This document shows positions 1-8,351 of a stretch of 64,000 bases of DNA, piece after piece. The first letter of the stretch is position 1. Each line of letters starts with the position of its first letter. Position numbers and translations under genes: made by a program. Below the pieces are notes generated by a model, which had not been told where the DNA came from, ran no database searches, and worked only from the letters and a program-made list of their open reading frames with translations. Location of the stretch: positions 62,001 through 126,000 of the forward strand of contig NZ_JANDMF010000007.1 in assembly GCF_031626875.1 (NCBI RefSeq), given 5' to 3'. The DNA is from Clostridium sp031626875 (GTDB taxonomy: Bacteria > Bacillota > Clostridia > Clostridiales > Clostridiaceae).

Positions 1-1
1 A

Positions 2-406
2 AATAGTAATAATTCTATAGGTGAGGTGGCTCTTCATGAGTTTTCTACTGTTCCATTTATATTTAGCCCTGATATAAGTCGTCTTTATAGGACAGTTAAG
101 CATTTTCTCGATGACAGAGGGTTAAATTTAAAGCATGCACTTACTATCAGTGATACAGATACTCAAATACTATTAACAGCAAAAAATTGTGGAGCATGTT
201 TTTGTAATGAAATAATGTTAAAACGCATTCAATTATTGAATGAAACACAGTTTAGTAATAATAAGTTAAAGTATTTTCAAATAGAAGGTATGAATCAAGT
301 TGATAATATTGAATTAATATATAATAAAAATATATATCTGCCTAGATATATGAAAGAGTTTATTGAACTTTTGCAAAAGCAATTTTTAGATTTAATTAAT
401 TTGTAG
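2..406 (+). CDS. LysR-family transcriptional regulator, C-terminal part (partial)
   Basis: The frame is open from the left edge of the window, so the gene begins upstream; a GTG at 26 is only an internal codon. The residues match the second half of a LysR substrate-binding domain: a beta-strand/helix pattern, a FCNEIMLKRI stretch after the GACF strand, and a C-terminal amphipathic helix ending in LLQKQFLDLINL. The DNA-binding domain is outside the window, so the target genes cannot be told. LysR proteins are usually about 290-300 residues, so roughly 135 are seen here. It is followed by its own terminator and is probably not cotranscribed with the hydrogenase genes. Confidence 0.7.
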   Translation, partial: NSNNSIGEVALHEFSTVPFIFSPDISRLYRTVKHFLDDRGLNLKHALTISDTDTQILLTAKNCGACFCNEIMLKRIQLLNETQFSNNKLKYFQIEGMNQVDNIELIYNKNIYLPRYMKEFIELLQKQFLDLINL

Positions 407-431
407 AAGAATGATGTACACTTGTTAGAAG

Positions 432-465
432 ACTATAGATGTAATTTACATATCTATAGTTTTTT
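432..465 (+). terminator. Rho-independent terminator of the LysR gene
   Basis: Perfect 9-bp stem ACTATAGAT / ATCTATAGT (432-440 with 452-460) followed by a run of five T. It separates the LysR fragment from the hydrogenase operon. Confidence 0.8.
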
Positions 466-542
466 ATTATTAAAAATTATAATATTCTGCAAATCAAAAA
501 CATATTCTAAATTATGAAAAAAGATTTTATATAGGGGGGAAT

Positions 543-1031
543 ATGGGAGAACCTTGTAGTAGATTCAAACCTTTAGAAGATTATATTAAAAACCTGAAAG
601 TAAAAGAAGGCGCTTTAATTGAAGTTTTGCATTATGCTCAAGAAATTTATGGCTATATTGATGAAGAAGTTCAAGAATATATAGCTAAAGCCATGCACAT
701 ACCAAAAGCAAAAATATATGGAGTAATATCATTTTATTCTTATTTTTCAACTGAACCAAAGGGTGAACATGTTATAAGTGTTTGTACAGGTACAGCATGT
801 TTTGTTAGGGGAGCAGATGAAATACTTGAAGAATTCAAAAAGAAACTAAAAATAAGTCCAGGAGAAACAACAGCTGATGGGAAATTTACACTTAATACTT
901 TAAGGTGTGTTGGTGCTTGTGGACTAGCACCTGTAGTTAGTGTTGGAGATAAGTTATATGGAAAGTTTAAGAAAGAAGATGTTGATAAAATAATAATAGA
1001 TTATAGTGAGGCTCATCATGGGAAGAATTAA
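543..1031 (+). CDS. hydC: NuoE-like [2Fe-2S] subunit of electron-bifurcating [FeFe]-hydrogenase (HydC)
   Basis: A 162-residue thioredoxin-like [2Fe-2S] protein of the NuoE/HoxE/HydC family. The four cluster cysteines are in CTGTACFVRG and LRCVGACGLAP, the classical C-x4-C...C-x3-C pattern; the N-terminal helical region (residues 10-60, ending IYGVISFYSYF) is the NuoE helical bundle. In HydABC hydrogenases this small subunit carries one [2Fe-2S] cluster beside the NADH-oxidising subunit. The ribosome site AGGGGGG lies just before the ATG. It is first of a three-gene operon: its stop codon overlaps the start of hydB, implying translational coupling. The assignment rests on motifs and gene order. 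Confidence 0.93.
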   Translation: MGEPCSRFKPLEDYIKNLKVKEGALIEVLHYAQEIYGYIDEEVQEYIAKAMHIPKAKIYGVISFYSYFSTEPKGEHVISVCTGTACFVRGADEILEEFKKKLKISPGETTADGKFTLNTLRCVGACGLAPVVSVGDKLYGKFKKEDVDKIIIDYSEAHHGKN

Positions 1032-2895
1032 GGATTTTGATAAATTATTAGAATTAGAGAAAAACTTCAGTAAGAAATTAGAAATTAGAAATAATCCAAA
1101 CAAAGTGAAAGTGCAAGAAAAACATATATTAATTTGTGGAGGGACAGGTTGTAAGGCTTCCACATCAGATGTGATTAAAAAAGCCTTGGAAAAAGAAATT
1201 AAGTTAAGAGGTTTACAAGATAAAGTAAAGGTAATAATGACAGGCTGTTTTGGCTTTTGTGCACAAGGTCCAATTATAAATATCATGCCAGATAACACAT
1301 TTTATATAAAAGTAAATGAAGAGGATGTATCTGAAATAATAGATGAGCATATAATTAAAAATAAAGTTATAGATAGATTGCTTTATAGTGATTTGAAAAC
1401 AAATAAAAAGATTCAAAAAAAAGAAGATATCCCTTTTTATAAAAAGCAAAGCAGAATTGCTCTAAGAAATTGTGGAATAATTGACTCTGAATCCATAGAA
1501 GAAGCAATTGGAAGCGGCTCATATACAGCTTTGGGAAAGGTATTAACATCTAAAACTAAAGAAGAAGTAGTAGAAATAGTAAAAGAGTCAGGACTTCGAG
1601 GAAGAGGTGGAGGAGGTTTTCCAACAGGTAGAAAGTGGGAAGCAGCAGCTAAGTATTCTGATCCAGTTAAATATGTAATTTGTAATGCTGATGAAGGGGA
1701 CCCAGGAGCATTTATGGACAGGGCAATATTAGAAGGAGACCCTCATTCAGTCTTAGAAGCTATGGCTATTTGTGGATATGCCATTGGTTCTAATCAAGGA
1801 TATATTTATATAAGGGCAGAATATCCTTTGGCAGTTAATAGATTGAAGATAGCTATAAGTGAAGCTAGAGAAAAAGGATTACTTGGTGCAAGTATTTTAG
1901 GAACAAGCTTTAGTTTTGACATAGAGATAAGATATGGTGCTGGGGCCTTTGTTTGTGGGGAAGCTACTGCTCTAATTCATTCTATTGAAGGACTTCGGGG
2001 TGAACCTACAATGAAGCCTCCAAGGACAGCAGAGCATGGACTTTGGGATAAACCAACTTGTGTTAATAATGTTGAAACCTTTGCCAACATAAATCCAATA
2101 ATAAATAAAGGAGCTAATTGGTATAGTTCTATAGGAACTCATAAAAGTACAGGCACAAAGGTATTTGCTTTAGCTGGTAAGATTGAAAATGTTGGACTTG
2201 TTGAGGTGCCAATGGGAATAAGTTTAAGAGAGATAATTGAAGATATAGGTGGAGGGGTAAAGGATGGTAAAGCTTTAAAAGCTGTACAAACAGGTGGCCC
2301 ATCTGGTGGATGTATTCCAAAGGAGCTTATAGATATTTCTATAGAATATGATAGTTTAAAATCCATTGGTTCTATGATGGGATCTGGTGGAATGATTGTA
2401 ATGGATGAAGATAACTGCATGGTTGATATATCAAAGTATTATATGGAGTTTACTGTAGATGAATCCTGTGGTAAATGTACCCCATGCAGGATAGGGAACA
2501 AGAGGGTTTTAGAGATTTTAGAAAAGATTACTTTAGGACAAGGAACAGAGGAAGATTTAGTTAAACTAAAAGAGTTATCAGAAGTAATAAAATCAACTTC
2601 TCTTTGTGGACTTGGTGAATCAGCTACTAACCCTGTATTAAGTTCTTTAAGATATTTTGGTGATGAATATTTGGAACATGTTGTAGAGAAAAAGTGCAGG
2701 AGCAGAGCTTGTAGAAAGCTTGTAGTTTATGAGATTTCAGATAAATGTATAGGATGTACAAAGTGTGCTAGAGCTTGTCCAGTTTCCTGTATCCATGGAA
2801 AAGTTAAAAGCAAACATGAAATAGATAAATCAAAGTGTATTAAATGTGGTGCATGTTACTCAGTTTGTCCAATTAAAGCTGTTGTATCTAAATAG
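1018..2895 (+). CDS. hydB: NuoF-like NADH-binding subunit of electron-bifurcating [FeFe]-hydrogenase (HydB)
   Basis: About 625 residues. Domains in order: N-terminal thioredoxin-like [2Fe-2S] domain (ILICGGTGCKAS and MTGCFGFCAQGP); NuoF FMN/NADH core with GLRGRGGGGFPTGRKW near residue 193; SLBB region; the NuoF [4Fe-4S] motif CGKCTPCRIG near residue 483 with its distal cysteine in STSLCGLG; and a C-terminal two-cluster ferredoxin (CIGCTKCARACP, CIKCGACYSVCP). This is the fused layout of HydB in bifurcating hydrogenases. I chose ATG 1018 rather than the upstream GTG 1006 because GTGAGG at 1006-1011 makes a ribosome site about 7 nt before it. It overlaps hydC by 14 nt and is followed by hydA 9 nt later. 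Confidence 0.93.
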   Translation: MGRIKDFDKLLELEKNFSKKLEIRNNPNKVKVQEKHILICGGTGCKASTSDVIKKALEKEIKLRGLQDKVKVIMTGCFGFCAQGPIINIMPDNTFYIKVNEEDVSEIIDEHIIKNKVIDRLLYSDLKTNKKIQKKEDIPFYKKQSRIALRNCGIIDSESIEEAIGSGSYTALGKVLTSKTKEEVVEIVKESGLRGRGGGGFPTGRKWEAAAKYSDPVKYVICNADEGDPGAFMDRAILEGDPHSVLEAMAICGYAIGSNQGYIYIRAEYPLAVNRLKIAISEAREKGLLGASILGTSFSFDIEIRYGAGAFVCGEATALIHSIEGLRGEPTMKPPRTAEHGLWDKPTCVNNVETFANINPIINKGANWYSSIGTHKSTGTKVFALAGKIENVGLVEVPMGISLREIIEDIGGGVKDGKALKAVQTGGPSGGCIPKELIDISIEYDSLKSIGSMMGSGGMIVMDEDNCMVDISKYYMEFTVDESCGKCTPCRIGNKRVLEILEKITLGQGTEEDLVKLKELSEVIKSTSLCGLGESATNPVLSSLRYFGDEYLEHVVEKKCRSRACRKLVVYEISDKCIGCTKCARACPVSCIHGKVKSKHEIDKSKCIKCGACYSVCPIKAVVSK

Positions 2896-2904
2896 GAGGG
2901 GTTT

Positions 2905-4617
2905 ATGGTTAAAGTAAATATAAATGGAATAAGTGTTACAGCTCCAGAAGGGGCAACTATTCTGGATGCAGCAAAAATAATCCATATAAATATTCCAACC
3001 CTTTGTTATATGAATATGAGTGATGGTGAATCTATAAATTGCAAAGGAACTTGTAGAGTTTGTATGGTTGAAATAGAAGGTTATAAGGACTTAAAACCTG
3101 CATGTTCATTTCAAATAAAGGAAGGAATGAACATATTCACAAATTCAGAAAAAGCAGTTAATGCAAGAAAAACAATTATAAAATTACTTTTATCTAATCA
3201 TCCAAATGATTGCTTAAATTGTGCTAAAAATCTTAATTGTGAGCTTCAAAAGATAGCCAGTTTTTATGGTATTAAGGGTGTAAAAATAAAAGGTGAAGAG
3301 ATAAGAAGAAAACTTGATAGAAGCACTCCAGTAATTCGTGATGAAGAGAAATGTATATTATGCAGAAGATGTGTAACAGCATGTTCAGAAGTACAAAATG
3401 TAAATATTTTAACTCCAGCAGAAAGAGGATTTAACAGTTTTATATCAACCTTTAATGAAAAACTTCTGGATAAAAGTGAATGTACTTATTGTGGCCAATG
3501 TGTTGCAGTATGTCCAACAGGGGCCTTAACAGAAAGAATGGATTATAACAATTTAGAAAACTATTTAAAAGACAAGAATAAATATGTGGCTGTACAGATT
3601 GCTCCATCAGTTAGGATAGCCTTATGTGAAGAGTTTGGAGTTACAAAAGAAGTGCTAACAACAAAAAAAATAGTAACTGCATTAAGGTATTTAGGTTTTA
3701 ATAAAGTATTTGATACTAATTTTGGAGCAGACTTAACTATAATGGAAGAGGCGGAGGAGCTTATAGAAAGAATAAAATGCAAAGAAAATTTACCTATGTT
3801 TACAAGTTGTTGTCCAGCTTGGGTTAGGTTAGTAGAAACAAAATATACTAAATATACAAATTTACTTTCAAGCTGTAAATCTCCACAACAGATGTTTGGA
3901 GCAATAGCAAAAGCATATCTTCCTCAAAAATTGCAAATAGATACTGAAAACTTAATAATTTCATCTGTAATGCCTTGTACAGCTAAGAAATATGAAGCAG
4001 AAAGAGAAGAGATGAAAGATGATGTGGATGTAGTAATTACTACAAGAGAATTAGCTAAACTTATAAGGAAGTACTCTATTGATATACTTGACTTAGATGA
4101 AAGTGAATTTGATAGTCCATTAGGTAAAAGCTCTGGGGCTGGAATGTTATTTGGGTCTAGTGGAGGCGTTATGGAGGCTGCCCTTAGAACAGCTTATGAA
4201 AAGTTAAGTGGAAAACCTCTTGAAAAACTTGATTTTTTAGAAATAAGGGGTCTTAAAGGGATAAAAGAAGCCACAATAAAGATAGAAGACAAGGAATTAA
4301 AGGTAGCAGCAGTAAGTTCGCTTAAAAATGCTCAGAAGATTATAGAGAGTGTTATTAATGGAGAAAAAACTTACGATTTCATTGAAGTAATGGCATGTCC
4401 AGGAGGATGTATAAATGGAGGTGGACAGCCTTATATTCAATCAGATAGGATAAAGATTGAGAAGAGGATGAAGTCAGTACATGAGATAGATGAGAATACT
4501 GAAATAAGAAAGTGCCATGAAAATCCTGAGATTAAAGAGGTTTATGAGGAGTATTTAGGTAAGCCTAATAGCAGAGTAGCTCATGAAATACTTCATACTA
4601 AGTATGGAAACAATTGA
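2905..4617 (+). CDS. hydA: [FeFe]-hydrogenase catalytic subunit (HydA)
   Basis: 570 residues with the complete modular layout. N-terminal plant-type [2Fe-2S] domain (C34, CKGTCRVC, C67); His-Cys [4Fe-4S] motif HPNDCLNCAKNLNC (H99, C103, C106, C112); two-cluster ferredoxin (CILCRRCVTAC, CTYCGQCVAVCP); then the H-cluster domain with all three signatures: TSCCPAW near residue 300, MPCTAKK near 356 and MACPGGCINGGGQP near 496. It ends with the small-subunit-like tail. It makes or uses H2; beside hydC and hydB the likely mode is reversible coupling of ferredoxin and NAD(H) to H2. A GGAGGGG ribosome site precedes the ATG. No maturation genes (hydE, hydF, hydG) are in the window. Confidence 0.96.
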   Translation: MVKVNINGISVTAPEGATILDAAKIIHINIPTLCYMNMSDGESINCKGTCRVCMVEIEGYKDLKPACSFQIKEGMNIFTNSEKAVNARKTIIKLLLSNHPNDCLNCAKNLNCELQKIASFYGIKGVKIKGEEIRRKLDRSTPVIRDEEKCILCRRCVTACSEVQNVNILTPAERGFNSFISTFNEKLLDKSECTYCGQCVAVCPTGALTERMDYNNLENYLKDKNKYVAVQIAPSVRIALCEEFGVTKEVLTTKKIVTALRYLGFNKVFDTNFGADLTIMEEAEELIERIKCKENLPMFTSCCPAWVRLVETKYTKYTNLLSSCKSPQQMFGAIAKAYLPQKLQIDTENLIISSVMPCTAKKYEAEREEMKDDVDVVITTRELAKLIRKYSIDILDLDESEFDSPLGKSSGAGMLFGSSGGVMEAALRTAYEKLSGKPLEKLDFLEIRGLKGIKEATIKIEDKELKVAAVSSLKNAQKIIESVINGEKTYDFIEVMACPGGCINGGGQPYIQSDRIKIEKRMKSVHEIDENTEIRKCHENPEIKEVYEEYLGKPNSRVAHEILHTKYGNN

Positions 4618-4825
4618 TAGATGAAAATGGAGGGCTTGAGATAGCTCACTTACTTTAATAATTAGTAAAGATGATAGCCTAATTGAAAAGTTTTACAATA
4701 AATTTCCTTTGGCAGAAGATTTAAATGAAGTTAATAATAGGTAGTGAAATTATAATAAAAGTAGTAAAATTATTAAAGATAGATTTAGTGAAGGTTTATT
4801 ATTAATTTTTAAAAGGGGTGATATT
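4618..4825 (+). other. Intergenic region with a short coding-like remnant
   Basis: There is no gene with a ribosome site here. One frame (4640-4744) stays open for 34 codons without a start codon and reads like protein (LIEKFYNKFPLAEDLNEVNNR with the usual codon bias of the window), so it may be the end of a decayed gene. I do not recognise its family. The rest holds the ribosome site of the next gene. Confidence 0.3.
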
Positions 4826-5293
4826 GTGAAGTTTATGAGTCCACTTATAGCAGTTTCAGATATGGAAAAATCAAAGAAATTCTATAAGGATGTACTTGGA
4901 TTAGAGGTTATAGTTGATTTTGGTGCAAATGTAACTTTAACAGGTGGAATTTGTTTACAAACAAAAGATAGTTGGATAGGCTTTATTAATAAACAAGATG
5001 ATGACATCCATTTTGATAGTAATACAGGAGAATTATATTTTGAAGAAGATAATTTTGATGAGTTTATTAATAAAATTAGTAGCAAAAAGGATGTAGAATA
5101 CCTTCATCCTATAATAGAACATTCATGGGGACAACGTGTTATTCGTTTCTATGATCCTGATATGCATATAATTGAGGTTGGAGAAAATATAGTTATAGTT
5201 GTTAGAAGATTTTTAAATAGTGGGTTATCCATTGAGGAAACAGCAAAAAGAATGGATGTACCAGTTGATTATGTTAAGTCCTGCATAGAATAA
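4826..5293 (+). CDS. VOC-superfamily (glyoxalase/bleomycin-resistance-like) protein with a C-terminal HTH-like tail
   Basis: 155 residues. The first 120 form a vicinal-oxygen-chelate fold: LIAVSDMEKSKKFYKDVLG opening, and WGQRVIRFYDPDMHIIEVGE closing, where the final Glu is the usual metal-ligand position. The last about 30 residues (VVRRFLNSGLSIEETAKRMD onward) look like a small helix-turn-helix of the kind found in recombinase tails; such an appendage occurs in some clostridial VOC proteins. The start is GTG at 4826 with AGGGGTG upstream. The function may be enzymatic or small-molecule binding; the substrate cannot be inferred. Confidence 0.75.
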   Translation: MKFMSPLIAVSDMEKSKKFYKDVLGLEVIVDFGANVTLTGGICLQTKDSWIGFINKQDDDIHFDSNTGELYFEEDNFDEFINKISSKKDVEYLHPIIEHSWGQRVIRFYDPDMHIIEVGENIVIVVRRFLNSGLSIEETAKRMDVPVDYVKSCIE

Positions 5294-5319
5294 ATTAAAA
5301 ATATACAAGATAGATTTGA

Positions 5320-5361
5320 TTAAGGTAAAGAAGTATCATTTAACGAATTTCTTTACCTTAA
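5320..5361. terminator. 13-bp inverted repeat between convergent genes (probable terminator)
   Basis: TTAAGGTAAAGAA (5320-5332) pairs perfectly with 5349-5361. It lies between two convergent genes. No clear T-run follows on either strand, so termination strength is uncertain. Confidence 0.5.
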
Positions 5362-5365
5362 GTAA

Positions 5366-5542
5366 CTAGTTTTCTTTTGTGATAACAGGTCTGCCTTCTG
5401 AATCTAACAATACAGTTAATCCACCAGAGGCACCATTACTAATATATAAATAGTTTATGCCAGTTTTTTTATCAATAATTATCCTACATGATTCTAAAGC
5501 CCCCTGTGTATATACAGTTTCAAATCTTTTTTCCTTTACCAT
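5366..5542 (-). CDS. Small DUF6440-like protein (58 aa)
   Basis: A 58-codon gene on the minus strand starting MVKEKRFETVYTQGALESC and ending at a TAG at 5366-5368. The central IIIDKKTGINYLYISNGASG and LTVLLDSEGRPVIT segments match what I recall of DUF6440 proteins, in which a glycine-rich turn is followed by L-D-x-x-G-x-P. A GGGGG stretch sits 7 nt before the ATG on that strand. The function of this family is not known. It is convergent with the VOC gene and divergent from the small membrane protein at 5817. Confidence 0.75.
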   Translation of the reverse strand: MVKEKRFETVYTQGALESCRIIIDKKTGINYLYISNGASGGLTVLLDSEGRPVITKEN

Positions 5543-5749
5543 AAATTCACCCCCAATATCATAGTATGTTTTAATTTAAAACTTAATAAATATCTATTAT
5601 TTGTATATTCAATTATATAAACATTAATTCAACTAATACTAAATATTAACATTAAATTTTCGTAACAATATAAATTTCTAAAAATTTAAAAAGTCAAATC
5701 ATAAAACATTTCTTGGGAAATATTTACATAAGGATATAAACTTAAGTTA

Positions 5750-5777
5750 TTGAATAAAATACAACTAGTGGTATAAT
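5750..5777 (+). promoter_or_regulatory. Sigma-A-type promoter of the small membrane protein gene
   Basis: TTGAAT (5750-5755), 16-bp spacer, TATAAT (5772-5777), about 40 nt before the ATG at 5817. The rest of 5543-5749 is very A+T-rich with no other structure I can support. Confidence 0.6.
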
Positions 5778-5816
5778 TTACATAATAGATTAAGTATTTG
5801 AGGAGTTGAAAATTAA

Positions 5817-6014
5817 ATGAAAGGCATAATTACAATTGTAGGAATAATAATTGGTATTCTAATTATTCGTTTTAGTAAAAATACAGAAAAGAAAAACCTT
5901 ATAAAATGGTTAGGAGTTTTAGTAATTTTAGTGTGTATAGCTGTAGCAATACCTGATTTTGTAAGTGGATTTATGGAAGGTATGATAGACGGAACTCAAA
6001 GTATTGGTAAATAG
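5817..6014 (+). CDS. Small two-helix membrane protein, hypothetical
   Basis: 65 residues with two hydrophobic segments: residues 4-19 (IITIVGIIIGILIIRF) and about 30-48 (WLGVLVILVCIAVAI), separated by a lysine-rich turn. A GAGGAG ribosome site lies 12 nt upstream, and the gene has its own promoter and a strong terminator, so it is a real single-gene unit. The family is not recognised. Confidence 0.7.
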   Translation: MKGIITIVGIIIGILIIRFSKNTEKKNLIKWLGVLVILVCIAVAIPDFVSGFMEGMIDGTQSIGK

Positions 6015-6061
6015 TAAGTAATTGTTAAGTAAAGCTTATTTTATATCTGGTGATATGAACT

Positions 6062-6095
6062 AAAAGTGGACAAATTAAGTGTCCACTTTTATTTT
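6062..6095 (+). terminator. Rho-independent terminator
   Basis: 11-bp perfect stem AAAAGTGGACA / TGTCCACTTTT with a T-rich tail. It ends the small membrane protein transcript. Confidence 0.85.
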
Positions 6096-6228
6096 GTTAA
6101 TTTATTCAATATTGGTTTAAAACAGGTCCAAAATAAAAAGAATCTAGATTAGTTAATGAAAAAATATTTATAATAACTATAAATATTGATATACTTTATA
6201 AGAAAATAAATTTAAACGAGGTAGAAAA

Positions 6229-6834
6229 ATGGAAGAGATAAACTTACAAGGATTAAATGGAGAAGAAGTTTGGGAAAAATTATATAACAAAGAATTGACA
6301 ACAAAGAAGAATGTGTTAGAGTACATAGATTTGCTAAAGGTATTGAAGAAAAAAGAAGAAACTGATTATGATCAAATGCAAAGTGTATATGATTTTGTAT
6401 TTGAAAAAATAAATGAAATGAAAGCTTCAATAAAACCAAATACTGCAATGTTTTTAAAGAATGAGCTTAAAAAGCAAATAGGGAAATATGTATTTGAAAA
6501 AGATCTAAATGAAGGAAATCATTTTCTTGACTTCTTCCATGAAGCTTATCCAATAAAAATGAGAAGAAAAGATTTTACTTGGGTTTTGATGGATTTAGAA
6601 AGAATTTCAAATGAGCAAATATTAACTACATTAAAGTATATAAACTTCTCCTTATTAAAAGGTACAAAGTTAACTGAAGAAGAGAAAAAGGATATAATAA
6701 AAGAAGTTGAGAGACTGGTATCAAGAAAAAGAGTTAAAGATATTAATGATGTAAGAAGTTTAGAAACTTTAAATAGAGAATTGGGGATAAAAATAACTAC
6801 AAAGAAAGATATATTTAAAGTTGAGCATTTATAA
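6229..6834 (+). CDS. Hypothetical cytoplasmic protein (201 aa)
   Basis: A 201-residue, highly charged, mostly helical soluble protein with no signal peptide or membrane segment and no cysteine/histidine metal motif. The composition (Lys/Glu rich, helices such as EEKKDIIKEVERLVSRKRV) suggests a helical-repeat or scaffold fold. I do not recognise the family. A GAGGT ribosome site precedes the ATG. The next gene (LiaF-like) starts 55 nt later on the same strand without a terminator between, so the two may be cotranscribed. Confidence 0.75.
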   Translation: MEEINLQGLNGEEVWEKLYNKELTTKKNVLEYIDLLKVLKKKEETDYDQMQSVYDFVFEKINEMKASIKPNTAMFLKNELKKQIGKYVFEKDLNEGNHFLDFFHEAYPIKMRRKDFTWVLMDLERISNEQILTTLKYINFSLLKGTKLTEEEKKDIIKEVERLVSRKRVKDINDVRSLETLNRELGIKITTKKDIFKVEHL

Positions 6835-6889
6835 TAAACTATTGTCATAAACTATTCATATGTAATAAAATGGATATGGAGGTGGGATT

Positions 6890-7570
6890 ATGCGAGAAAA
6901 ATTAGGTGATTCTTTGTGGGGATTAGCATTTATAGCTGTGGGAATTGGACTTATAGGAAATATATTTCATTTATGGGACTTTAGATTGTTCTTTCATGGA
7001 TGGTGGACTTTATTTATAATAATTCCTTCTATTATTTCTATGGTAAAGAATGGTGTTAAAACTAGAAATTTAATAGGACTTATTATAGGAATTCTTCTAT
7101 TTATTGATGCAAATGGATTTTTATTAGGTTATTTTATTAGAAAATTAATTTTCCCAGGAATATTAATACTAATAGGACTTAGTATAATTTTTAAGAATAA
7201 TTCTAAAATAGACATAAAAGAAAATAACGTTGGGAAAGATGGATATTTATCTTTATCTTCAGTTTGTTCTAATCATGAAGTAAGACCTTCTAATGAAGTT
7301 ATAAGAGGAGGAGCAATTTCAGCAGTATTTGGGAATATACAATTAGATTTAAGAAGTTCCATTATAGAAGAAAATATAAAGATTAATGTAACATCAATAA
7401 TGGGTAAGGTAGATATTTTTGTACCATCAAATGTTAATGTTAAAGTATCTAGTACACCTATATTTGGATTTGGTAGTATAAGTAATAGAACACTTCAAAA
7501 TAATTTGGATAGTTGTCCAGTAATATATATAAATGCTACTTGCATTTTTGGTGGAGTAGATATTAAGTAA
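6890..7570 (+). CDS. LiaF-like cell-envelope stress membrane protein
   Basis: 226 residues. The N-terminal third carries about four hydrophobic segments (residues 8-25, 36-50, 60-80, 88-103) like the LiaF/DUF5668 membrane domain. The C-terminal part (from about 135) is the beta-rich LiaF C-terminal domain: VFGNIQLDLRSS, SIMGKVDIFVPSNVNV, PIFGFGSISNRT, CIFGGVDIK, the repeated G-x-V-D/I-x-V pattern of that family. LiaF proteins inhibit the LiaRS cell-wall stress two-component system; no LiaRS pair is adjacent, so only the fold is assigned. A GGAGGTGGG ribosome site precedes the ATG. Confidence 0.75.
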   Translation: MREKLGDSLWGLAFIAVGIGLIGNIFHLWDFRLFFHGWWTLFIIIPSIISMVKNGVKTRNLIGLIIGILLFIDANGFLLGYFIRKLIFPGILILIGLSIIFKNNSKIDIKENNVGKDGYLSLSSVCSNHEVRPSNEVIRGGAISAVFGNIQLDLRSSIIEENIKINVTSIMGKVDIFVPSNVNVKVSSTPIFGFGSISNRTLQNNLDSCPVIYINATCIFGGVDIK

Positions 7571-7585
7571 AAAATTATGAGTTAT

Positions 7586-7626
7586 AAAAATGCTAATAAG
7601 AGGAAAAATCTCTTATTAGCATTTTT
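7586..7626. terminator. Bidirectional Rho-independent terminator
   Basis: 17-bp perfect stem (7586-7602 with 7610-7626) with an A-run on the left and a T-run on the right. It serves both the LiaF-like gene and the convergent DUF6512-like gene. Confidence 0.9.
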
Positions 7627-7630
7627 GTTT

Positions 7631-8197
7631 CTACTTAATTCCATATAATCCAGTAGTTGAATCTAGAAATAATGGAAGTTCAATAGGTTTAAATGTTAAA
7701 TAAGTAAATAAAATAATTATACATACTAGAACTAAAATAGATATTAATAATTTAACTTTAGTGCATTTAAGATACTTATATATATGTAGTGAAACAAGCT
7801 GACCAACTGTAGTTGCAATTAAAACTGATAAGATATCAGTAATTGTTGAGGAAAAATTAAAGGCTCCTTTCAAAATATAATGCCATGATAATACAAATAT
7901 AATGCTCAAAATAGATGATGTTATACAACAAATTAACCATTTGCAAGAGTCAATATTATAATCTTTAGAAGATACAATATATGCAATTAACCAATAAACT
8001 ATGGTTGGGTAAAGCAATAACTTTAGATGTTCAAAAATACTTTCATTAGTAGGAAAAAGAACAGCAGAAATTAAAGTTTTGCCTGTAGCAACATATAAAA
8101 AATGAAACAAGCAAGCCATTAAAAATATAAAAAGGATTCCTAATAATATTATGTTTTTTATAGCTTTTGTATCGTTATTGAAAAATTTATGATTCAA
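7631..8197 (-). CDS. DUF6512-like integral membrane protein
   Basis: 188 residues with about six hydrophobic segments and a short cytoplasmic N-terminus. After the first helix it has LFPTNESIFEHLKLLLYPT, the PxNES-x-x-EHLK motif I associate with DUF6512 clostridial membrane proteins. It is transcribed alone on the minus strand; an AAGGAGTGGT ribosome site precedes the ATG. Function unknown. Confidence 0.65.
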   Translation of the reverse strand: MNHKFFNNDTKAIKNIILLGILFIFLMACLFHFLYVATGKTLISAVLFPTNESIFEHLKLLLYPTIVYWLIAYIVSSKDYNIDSCKWLICCITSSILSIIFVLSWHYILKGAFNFSSTITDILSVLIATTVGQLVSLHIYKYLKCTKVKLLISILVLVCIIILFTYLTFKPIELPLFLDSTTGLYGIK

Positions 8198-8351
8198 GTT
8201 ACCACTCCTTAAAAAACTTCTTATTAAAATATATGAAGAAGTTTTAAATTTTGACTATTAATAATCAAATATTTAGTGTTTTATATATAATATGCACATT
8301 TGGATAAATAAAAAACCCTTAATTGAGAAACAATAGAATTGAGGTGATATC

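Noticed and set aside
954..1549. Several minus-strand open frames inside the hydrogenase genes
   Set aside because: They are antisense shadows of strongly supported hydC and hydB; no ribosome sites and hydrophobic noise typical of reversed A+T-rich coding DNA.
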